Shown piece after piece: positions 7,617 through 13,894 of a stretch of DNA of 34,828 bases (position 1 is the stretch's first letter; every line of letters begins with the position of its first letter). This DNA comes from Anaerolineales bacterium. Lineage in GTDB: Bacteria > Chloroflexota > Anaerolineae > Anaerolineales > UBA6668. Below the pieces are notes generated by a model. It ran no database searches and was not told the DNA's origin. It worked only from the letters and a program-made list of their open reading frames with translations. Both the position numbers and the translations under genes were made by a program. The stretch covers positions 1 to 34,828 of the forward strand of contig JAHDIM010000017.1 of NCBI GenBank assembly GCA_020630805.1, given 5' to 3'.

Positions 7617-9110
7617 TTAGTTATTCGCATCCAGATAGCCCTGAATAAGCGCTTGGGCTTCTGGATAACGTTGCTGAAAAAATAATTGATGGGTCTGGTG
7701 CACAACCGCTTCCGTGTCTGCATTTGGAAATTTGCGGCGCGCGGTAATAATTAGCTCTGGAATGGCTAATGCATCTGGTGAAAATTGCTGCCCAGTGAGG
7801 TTACCCACGTGGACTTGCGTGCGTTCGAGGTAATAACGGCCAAACTCGATGCTTGGTTCAATTTCAGTGCCTTCAGGCCAGTCATTCCAAGTCACCACTT
7901 GGATGAGGTTTGCAATAGTGCCTTTCGCATGTGCCTCAGACGCTTGCTGCCAGGCGAATTCATAGACCAGCCCCTCTTGCCGATCGATATAGCGTGAGCC
8001 ACCGCCCCAGCCATTCGTCGCACTGTCATCAAACCCTGGGTAGACACTTCCGACGGTCAGACTAAGTGAATGTTGGCTATTCTGAAATTCCATCTCTGGA
8101 TACACCCAGTTGAGATAGTCTTCACCGTAGTCGAGAGGGTCTTCATTGGCACCGGAGATCCAAGAATAAAACCCATCTGTCACGGCCAAATAGTCACTGT
8201 TAGCCCCCAAGTAGAGCAACTTGAATTCCGGTAAGGAACTTTGGAGCATTGCCAATTCGTCAGGCGATAACAATGCGGGAATATCGTGGTCTAAGGCCTG
8301 CCAGTAAAAAATAACTGGCACGCCATCGTGCCGCAGGTAGTGCGGGCGATTAGTGTAGGTGTCGATGATGTATTGAATGTGCTGCTTAGCAACAATGGGC
8401 TTGTTGGCATCTTCTAAGTGCCCCAGCGTCTTTTCTTCATACATCAACCCAATTTTGAAGTCGATGCCATAGTTCTGAGACATCCGCTCTACAGCCGCAA
8501 ACATGGCTTGCGTTGCGCCATCAATATTGCCAACATCATTCGGACCGTACCAGTCAATGACGAAGCCACGAATGCCGGCAGCCCAGGCAGTTGCCAACTG
8601 GTAGTCCAATACAGCAGGGTCACGCGAGTCATAAGGCCCAATTAATGGGCGATGTACAGCCGCAATGTCTGGAAACCCGTCTAGCCGAATATTGTCTGGA
8701 TTGTGGTCACCCCAATCCCAGAATTGCCATTCACCACTGTAGTCACGCGTCTTGTACCACGCCATATAGTGCGCCAGCACTGTAATGTCGGTGTCAGTTT
8801 GCGCAAGATCGGACGTTAGTTCGCTATCATCAAGGCTCATTCGGATAGGAGGAAGTTCAGTCGCCACGGCTGCTTGTCCACCAACAGAACGCAGCTCTGC
8901 TGTGGGAGAAGGCGTGACTTCAATTTCGTGTTGGATGGACGTGATTGGTGTCGCATCTAAAACAAGTTGCACGGAACGTTCCGTAGGTGTGGCAGTCGCA
9001 ACGAGCACAGGCGTCACAGATGCAGTACACCCTACTAGTAATAAGCCTAGCAAGCAAGAGGCAACAAATGCAAACGCATGCCGCGCCTGGAGATTAGCGA
9101 ACACTTCCAT
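7617..9110 (-). CDS. Lipoprotein with GH99/GH71-like glycoside hydrolase domain
   Basis: 497 residues. A signal peptide ends in the lipobox LLVGC, so the protein should be anchored outside the membrane. A Thr/Pro/Ser-rich linker follows to about residue 105, then a TIM-barrel typical of GH99-like/WsaF-like endo-acting hydrolases: VLAHYMAWY near its start, GIRGFVIDWYGP, a long central region, and the diagnostic VTWNDWPEGTEIEPS before the end. The substrate is not predictable; relatives act on mannans, alpha-glucans or cell-surface polysaccharides. A small C-terminal helical region follows (QLFFQQRYPEAQALIQGYL). No ribosome binding site is clear at ATG 9110. It forms an operon with the degenerate GGDEF membrane protein, which suggests a surface-polysaccharide role; this is inference. 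Confidence 0.8.
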   Translation of the reverse strand: MEVFANLQARHAFAFVASCLLGLLLVGCTASVTPVLVATATPTERSVQLVLDATPITSIQHEIEVTPSPTAELRSVGGQAAVATELPPIRMSLDDSELTSDLAQTDTDITVLAHYMAWYKTRDYSGEWQFWDWGDHNPDNIRLDGFPDIAAVHRPLIGPYDSRDPAVLDYQLATAWAAGIRGFVIDWYGPNDVGNIDGATQAMFAAVERMSQNYGIDFKIGLMYEEKTLGHLEDANKPIVAKQHIQYIIDTYTNRPHYLRHDGVPVIFYWQALDHDIPALLSPDELAMLQSSLPEFKLLYLGANSDYLAVTDGFYSWISGANEDPLDYGEDYLNWVYPEMEFQNSQHSLSLTVGSVYPGFDDSATNGWGGGSRYIDRQEGLVYEFAWQQASEAHAKGTIANLIQVVTWNDWPEGTEIEPSIEFGRYYLERTQVHVGNLTGQQFSPDALAIPELIITARRKFPNADTEAVVHQTHQLFFQQRYPEAQALIQGYLDANN

Positions 9111-9263
9111 ATAGGATCACAGTAGCTGTGAATTCTGACGATGGAAATGACAATGGTGCTCATTGCTAACTGCTAAATCTCAATGCATATAATTGAGGGG
9201 TGTGCATAAAATTGGCAGTTCAAACGTGTTCAGCATGTAAGGCTTGCCAGTGTTGTAAAGAAA

Positions 9264-9283
9264 AAAGCACCCGAAGGTGCTTT
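9264..9283 (-). terminator. Intrinsic terminator of the ECF sigma gene
   Basis: Stem AAAGCACC/GGTGCTTT (9264-9271, 9276-9283) with loop CGAA, followed on the minus strand by a run of T. It lies 30 bases past the sigma factor stop. Confidence 0.85.
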
Positions 9284-9313
9284 AGAAAAGGTTATATTCA
9301 GTTTTGGATGTGT

Positions 9314-9976
9314 TTACCCTGGCAGCAAGTCTCTTGAAAGATGTACTTTCAACGAGTCCCGGGCGCGGGTAAAGCGCATTTTTGCGGCACTGACAGAAAT
9401 ACCAAGCTTTTCAGAAATATCTGAGTATGGCATTTTGTTGTAGTAGCGCAAGCGGAAAATTTCTTGCTGGCTCGGATGCAAGTTATTGACAGCAGTCTCA
9501 ATGCGACTTGTTCGCTCACGCAAGAAAAACTCTTGCTCTACAGACGGCATCCGATAGCGCATATCAATTTGGTCATCGCGAAGTTCCCAATCTGTTGCTT
9601 CTACCTGCTTATTCAGTTTGCGCAGGTAATTGAGGCAGGTGTTGACACTAATCCGGTGCAGCCATGTTGTAAATTCTGCTTGAAATGAAAATTGGCCAAT
9701 GCGCGTATACACGCGAAGAAATACTTCTTGAATAGCTTCTTCAATGAGTTGGTCGTGTCGCATCATTCGGCGACAGACACTCCGCACATTTGTATAAAAA
9801 CGTTGGTAAATTTCTTCAAAATAGATATTTTTCTGCGATTGCAGAATATCTTCACGTTGACAGAAAATTATAAGTTCACGGTCTGTTAAGTTCGCTACAT
9901 TGGGCGTGAAATTTATTTTACAGTCACTCTCTCCTGTTGGTGCTGCGGCTCTTTGCGTCATAAGGTTTGTAGTCAT
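9314..9976 (-). CDS. ECF-type RNA polymerase sigma factor
   Basis: 220 residues. Region 2 (about 50-120) contains YQRFYTNVRSVCRRMMRHDQ, EEAIQEVFLRVY and FTTWLHRISVNTCLNYLRK. Region 4 (about 155-210) contains LHPSQQEIFRLRYYNKMPYSDISEKLGISVSAAKMRFTRARDSL, the helix-turn-helix that reads the -35 box. An N-terminal extension of about 45 residues precedes region 2. AGGAAG just upstream supports ATG 9976. No anti-sigma gene is adjacent, and the next gene on the same strand (GH99-like lipoprotein) begins beyond a terminator, so any regulon link is unproven. Confidence 0.93.
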   Translation of the reverse strand: MTTNLMTQRAAAPTGESDCKINFTPNVANLTDRELIIFCQREDILQSQKNIYFEEIYQRFYTNVRSVCRRMMRHDQLIEEAIQEVFLRVYTRIGQFSFQAEFTTWLHRISVNTCLNYLRKLNKQVEATDWELRDDQIDMRYRMPSVEQEFFLRERTSRIETAVNNLHPSQQEIFRLRYYNKMPYSDISEKLGISVSAAKMRFTRARDSLKVHLSRDLLPG

Positions 9977-10199
9977 CTTCTTCCTGGATGCTTATAAAAA
10001 TACAGTTACTGGAACAATACATGCCACAAGGTTTTGCAATGTCGGGTCATGTTTGCCAAGTCTTATGTATATAGTCACCGAATTTTCAGCAAAGTCACAC
10101 AAAAATCTTAAAAAAGTGGCGAATCCAAAAAACTTGTGTCAAAGCACCTTTTTTTGATCGTTCAATAAATCTAAAACACGATATTGAAAATAGAACACT

Positions 10200-10580
10200 C
10201 TATTCAACATCAAATCGATACTTTACTAACCACTTAAAACGTTCTGCTGACCATTCGTCATCTGGAAATCCAAACTGGGTGGCACCCAGATCTAGATCAG
10301 ACGCGAGCTGTAGCAATTGCGCAACCGTCAAAACTTGTTTGTACTCATTTGACCGGAGCGCCTCAATACCCCCTTCACGTGCAAGCTTGATCCATTTACT
10401 AACCGTACTTGCCGAAACATCTAAAGTGGACGCAATATCCCGATATGTCTGACCACTTTGCTGCATGCGCCAAGCATGCAGTCGCTTTTGTCCCAATTCA
10501 TCTAATGGTGAAATAATCGAATGGGACCCATCGACATCACCATTTCCCGCAGATAGATTGTCATCTATTCCATTTGGCAT
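10200..10580 (-). CDS. IS630-type transposase DNA-binding domain protein (stand-alone)
   Basis: 126 residues from ATG 10580, supported by GAGGA six bases upstream; the open frame runs on to 10742 without a better start. After an acidic N-terminus it has a Homeodomain-like helix-turn-helix, RMQQSGQTYRDIASTLDVSA then TVSKWIKLAREGG, then the LGATQFGFPDDEWSAERFKWLV segment that follows it in IS630-family transposases. It stops exactly before the catalytic DDE domain, with no remnants downstream, so it looks like a domesticated DNA-binding module rather than a decaying IS. It is paralogous to the gene at 10930-11334. Likely a transcription regulator; the target is unknown. Confidence 0.7.
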   Translation of the reverse strand: MPNGIDDNLSAGNGDVDGSHSIISPLDELGQKRLHAWRMQQSGQTYRDIASTLDVSASTVSKWIKLAREGGIEALRSNEYKQVLTVAQLLQLASDLDLGATQFGFPDDEWSAERFKWLVKYRFDVE

Positions 10581-10855
10581 CGAATATCCTCTAATAACAT
10601 TGATATCGTCCTCCCTTCTGGCTCTCTTACACGTAGCTAGCGCAAAGAATGAAGTCACAATGCAGTATTGCGACCCAAAAAACAGAGACTCAGATTGGTT
10701 TTCAAAAATAGGATATGGAGTTAGAAGTGCACCTTTCTCCAACGAGAATAAATATGCATGCTTATCGCTTCTGACGCAACGTTACTTAAATAGCAGAAGA
10801 GTAAACACTGTACTTATATTCTTATTGTTTATGCAATTGTACCTCAAAGTTAAAT
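10581..10855. other. Spacer upstream of the first HTH gene
   Basis: About 275 bases with no convincing gene. It contains GTAAACACTGTA (10801-10812), identical to one half of the palindrome at 11793-11826 in the next spacer. This makes it a possible half-site for a shared regulator. Confidence 0.4.
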
Positions 10856-10883
10856 AAAAACACCTGCGAATGCAGGTGTTTTT
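10856..10883 (-). terminator. Intrinsic terminator of the second HTH gene
   Basis: A perfect 12-bp stem AAAAACACCTGC (10856-10867) and GCAGGTGTTTTT (10872-10883), loop GAAT. It is symmetric with A and T flanks and so can act in both directions. Confidence 0.9.
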
Positions 10884-10929
10884 AAGGTCTAGGTTTGCTA
10901 AAACCCTTACAAGAAGAGCATGTAAAGGC

Positions 10930-11334
10930 TTATTCTTCCCAAATTTCTACGTCAAACTTATTCTTCAATAACCAAATAAATCGTTCGCGGGTCCATTTGT
11001 CATCGTCAAAACCGAACGTTTCGGCACCAAAGTTGATGCATTCAGCCAAGCGGGGAATGTGAATAACGTCTAATGAAGAGCGTTTGTTGGCTTGAGAACG
11101 TAACGATTTTACTCCACCGTCACCAGCAGATTTCATCCAACGGCTGACAGCAGCTTGGCTAACGCCAAGTTCGCGAGCAATATCACTTTGTTTCCAGCCT
11201 GCCTCGCGAAGTTTCCAGGCTTTGAAACGGCGTTCTTCACGCCAATCTTTGAGTTCAAAAGGAAGCTCAGTTGGGTCCGGCATTGCCTCCATCGCTTGGG
11301 GAGCGGCGACCGGAACGTCTTGTTTAATATCCAT
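10930..11334 (-). CDS. IS630-type transposase DNA-binding domain protein (stand-alone), paralog
   Basis: 134 residues. A helix-turn-helix lies at about 47-68 (KQSDIARELGVSQAAVSRWM) after RRFKAWKLREAGW, then SAGDGGVKSLRS and a FGAETFGFDDDKWTRERFIW segment, all typical of the N-terminal half of IS630 transposases. No DDE catalytic region is present. It shares organisation and its ending (KxxFDVE) with the neighbour at 10200-10580, so the two arose by duplication. Both sit on the minus strand with a terminator between them. It is divergent from the NYN-LOTUS genes across a palindrome-rich 607-bp spacer, and may regulate across it. Confidence 0.72.
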   Translation of the reverse strand: MDIKQDVPVAAPQAMEAMPDPTELPFELKDWREERRFKAWKLREAGWKQSDIARELGVSQAAVSRWMKSAGDGGVKSLRSQANKRSSLDVIHIPRLAECINFGAETFGFDDDKWTRERFIWLLKNKFDVEIWEE

Positions 11335-11623
11335 GATGTGATCTCTAACTAATACTTATTATCCGCAGTTTACGATCTATAAAGTCATAAATCTGCAATA
11401 TAACTATACACTATGTCTAAAAACTTATCTTACTGTCCTCAATAGTAAGAAATTTGTAGGCATTGGTCTTACCAAATGCCGAATTTGGGTTGATGCTGTC
11501 CAACGTAGCCAGAAAAAGTTTAGTAAATATTGGCGTTCACGTTATATTTGACACAATGAATTGTATCAAGACACGAATTGTTTGTGTTGATGACAATAGT
11601 TTTGATATAGATTAATCGCTGAA

Positions 11624-11647
11624 GTTTCCTAGATTCAGCTAGGAAAC
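11624..11647. promoter_or_regulatory. Perfect 9-bp inverted repeat (operator-like)
   Basis: GTTTCCTAG (11624-11632) and CTAGGAAAC (11639-11647) are separated by six bases. There is no T run, and it lies in the spacer between divergent HTH and NYN genes. Confidence 0.45.
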
Positions 11648-11792
11648 GTGTAGATATGCACCCAAACTTACTACTGGTGTGGCATTATCGGCATTTTCAT
11701 CTAAAAACTTTACGGCCAAGCTCAACAAGGGCGTAGTTTCGTAGTAACATTATTAGAGTGAGGTATTTGACCAACAAAAGGCAATTTACCGC

Positions 11793-11826
11793 ACAGTGTT
11801 TACAAGACACACTTTGTAAACACTGT
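11793..11826. promoter_or_regulatory. Perfect 13-bp inverted repeat (operator-like)
   Basis: ACAGTGTTTACAA (11793-11805) and TTGTAAACACTGT (11814-11826) flank an eight-base spacer about 115 bases before the NYN-LOTUS start. One arm recurs at 10801-10812. It could be a binding site of the IS630-type HTH proteins or a stable RNA hairpin. Confidence 0.5.
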
Positions 11827-11941
11827 AACCTTATTTGTAGCATTAATCTCCTTAGTAATGGCAGTCAACCTGCTACAGTATTAATCAACATTATTTCCAG
11901 TCAATGGAATTACTGGCATAGCCTGCCACGCACCATTTGTT

Positions 11942-13675
11942 ATGTCTAATTCAGACCAAATTAAAGATGTAGGTGTATTTTTCGATTTCGAAAACATCGT
12001 TTACTCATTGCGCCGCGCATATGGCATCAATCCAAACTTTGAAGACTTGATGGACAAGTGTAAAGAGTTTGGGCGCGTTGTTGTTGCCCGTGCATATACG
12101 GACTGGAGCGGACACCGCACAATGACCGTTCCTTTGCATTCTAGTGGCTTTGAGTTGGTCTATGTTCCCATCTATGGCACTAACATCAACTACCAAAATC
12201 ATAGTAGTGGTCCACCAAAGAATATTGCGGACATGTATATGGTTATCGATGTGATGGAAGTGCTCAACAGCCAGCCTAACATTGACACCTATGTCTTGCT
12301 AACCGGGGATAAAGATTTTATTCCGTTGGCGCAAGCCATCCGCCGCCGCGGGAAACGCGTTATTGGTTTAGGGGTAGATGGCGCCTCATCGCCACACTTT
12401 GCTCAGACAACAGATCTGTTCATTCTATACAGTGAAGTTTCTGGCTTGCCACAAGCCCCAAGCGCTTCGCGTCCATCTGACATTTACGAAGCCTTGGTCC
12501 AAGCCGTTGGTCGCCTTATTAAAGAAGACAAGTCCACCGTGCTGCCAAGCGTAAAACTAGAAATGGGGCAATTGCTAGGCGGTTTCGATGAAAAGAAATT
12601 CAACGATGACGACGGTGTGCCGTTCGCTCGGTTCAAAGACTTTGTCCTAGAAGCCCAACGTAAAGAGTTGGTCACGCTGATTACAGAAGGGACCGTCAAC
12701 ACCGTTCTTTTGACCGAAAAGACCGCCCAAGCAGCGGACAGATCCATTGCAACTGCGCCGCGCTCAGAAGAGCCGCTAACTGTGAATCGCGCGTTCTCAT
12801 TGCTGTCACAGGCTGTACGCAAAGCACAGGATGAAGGCCGGTCACCACGGGTTGCCTCTATCAAATCGATTTTGAACGAGTTGAGTCACAATTTTGATCA
12901 CGCTCAAATTATTGGACGCTCGTTCGAAAAATTCAGCGACCTAGTCCGCGCCGCAGAAAAGCAAAATCTGGTGCGCGTCAACGGCGTCGGCAATCAGATG
13001 GAAATCTATCCACCGCGCTCAACCGATGAGCATGGGGAAGTGCCATCGCCAAATTACATGCAATATCGCGCAGTAAGCGACCGTGAAGCCCGCCAACTGG
13101 TGCTAGACGGCTTACGCGCCTTTGATAACTATCCGTCACCGTTTATTCCATTGGAAAGCTTCTGCCGGGAACTGCGCGACGAACGCAGCATTTATTTACC
13201 AAACTGGAAATTACGCGAACTGCTGACAGAGGCAAATCACACGGACCTGTTGGTCACCACGTCACCATTAGGCGCAGTACCAAAGACGTATGAACTCACG
13301 CCTAACGCAGACATCATCGCCAACTTCCTGAACAAGCAGGGGTTTGGTGACACAAACGGCAATTTACTGCCCGGAACAGCCGAACTGCACGACTTACCAA
13401 TTTCAGAAAATGGCGACCACTCTAGTTTAGAAGAGGCCATTGCGCTGCTGAAACAAGCCGTGACCCAAGCGCACGAAGGCAGCTATTCATTGCGCCCAGC
13501 AGACATCTCTAAGCGTATGAAACGAATTGCGCCAGACTTCAACGTTACTACAGTGTCTGCCAACAATGGGGCGACGTTACGGTCTTTTACAGAGCTTGTT
13601 GCCATTGCAGCTGAACGGGGCGATATTGTCATCTCAGGCACTGAATCTGAAATGGAGTTGCGCTTAGCTGCCTAA
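11942..13675 (+). CDS. NYN-domain putative RNase with LOTUS-type repeats (LabA-like)
   Basis: 577 residues. The N-terminal PIN-like NYN domain (1-170) keeps the acidic metal-binding residues: Asp15 in FFDFEN, Asp97 in NIADMYM, and Asp123/Asp125 in LLTGDKDF. Three or four winged-helix units follow. Two are OST-HTH/LOTUS-like (about 183-250, ending FKDFVLEAQRKELV, and 283-350, FSDLVRAAEKQNLV). A divergent one lies at about 380-460, and a last LOTUS-like one at about 495-570 (FTELVAIAAERGDIV). NYN domains are known as metal-dependent RNases, and LOTUS domains bind RNA or RNA helicases. It is a tandem paralog of the next gene; each has its own terminator. No ribosome binding site is visible before ATG 11942. 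Confidence 0.82.
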   Translation: MSNSDQIKDVGVFFDFENIVYSLRRAYGINPNFEDLMDKCKEFGRVVVARAYTDWSGHRTMTVPLHSSGFELVYVPIYGTNINYQNHSSGPPKNIADMYMVIDVMEVLNSQPNIDTYVLLTGDKDFIPLAQAIRRRGKRVIGLGVDGASSPHFAQTTDLFILYSEVSGLPQAPSASRPSDIYEALVQAVGRLIKEDKSTVLPSVKLEMGQLLGGFDEKKFNDDDGVPFARFKDFVLEAQRKELVTLITEGTVNTVLLTEKTAQAADRSIATAPRSEEPLTVNRAFSLLSQAVRKAQDEGRSPRVASIKSILNELSHNFDHAQIIGRSFEKFSDLVRAAEKQNLVRVNGVGNQMEIYPPRSTDEHGEVPSPNYMQYRAVSDREARQLVLDGLRAFDNYPSPFIPLESFCRELRDERSIYLPNWKLRELLTEANHTDLLVTTSPLGAVPKTYELTPNADIIANFLNKQGFGDTNGNLLPGTAELHDLPISENGDHSSLEEAIALLKQAVTQAHEGSYSLRPADISKRMKRIAPDFNVTTVSANNGATLRSFTELVAIAAERGDIVISGTESEMELRLAA

Positions 13676-13701
13676 GTCCCACAACCCAAAACTTATAAAT
13701 G

Positions 13702-13727
13702 AGCCGAACTATAACGTTCGGCTTTTT
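13702..13727 (+). terminator. Intrinsic terminator after the first NYN gene
   Basis: Stem AGCCGAAC/GTTCGGCT (13702-13709, 13716-13723) followed by TTTTT. Confidence 0.85.
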
Positions 13728-13778
13728 AAGTTGGAAAAGTGACGCAGTCCGCTTAATAACACTCCAATGTTTGAAAGT

Positions 13779-13808
13779 TTGTACAAATAGGTAGGAACCT
13801 CGTATACT
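13779..13808 (+). promoter_or_regulatory. Promoter of the second NYN gene
   Basis: TTGTAC (13779-13784), an 18-base spacer and TATACT (13803-13808). It lies directly after the preceding terminator, so the two NYN genes can be expressed separately. Transcription would start near 13815. Confidence 0.55.
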
Positions 13809-13894
13809 CAAAAGAACTGTGTATGATTAGCGCACTGTACCCTGTTCAGACCGCATATTCATGCCCCAAAATTTCTCACTCAAAAACTATATCC

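Larger units (their letters stand above)
11335..11941. other. 607-bp palindrome-rich divergent spacer
   Basis: No credible gene. It contains a hairpin at 11459-11480 (GGCATT...AATGCC, with GGT/ACC inside), a perfect 9-bp inverted repeat at 11624-11632/11639-11647, and a perfect 13-bp inverted repeat at 11793-11805/11814-11826. Around 11545-11600 is an AT-rich stretch with ACAAT/ATTGT motifs, and CCAGT/ACTGG occurs near 11895. None is followed by a T run, so these look like operators or RNA structure rather than terminators. Divergent promoters must lie here but no consensus pair stands out. Confidence 0.6.

Noticed and set aside
7604-7723. Longer N-terminus for the degenerate GGDEF protein
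   Set aside because: It would overlap the preceding gene by 107 bases; a start with a ribosome binding site exists at 7603.
10465-10857. 130-residue plus-strand frame
   Set aside because: Mostly antisense to the HTH gene; the remainder is AT-rich spacer ending in the terminator.
11758-11949. 63-residue frame upstream of the first NYN gene
   Set aside because: It runs through the 13-bp-arm palindrome, has no ribosome binding site and no recognisable domain.
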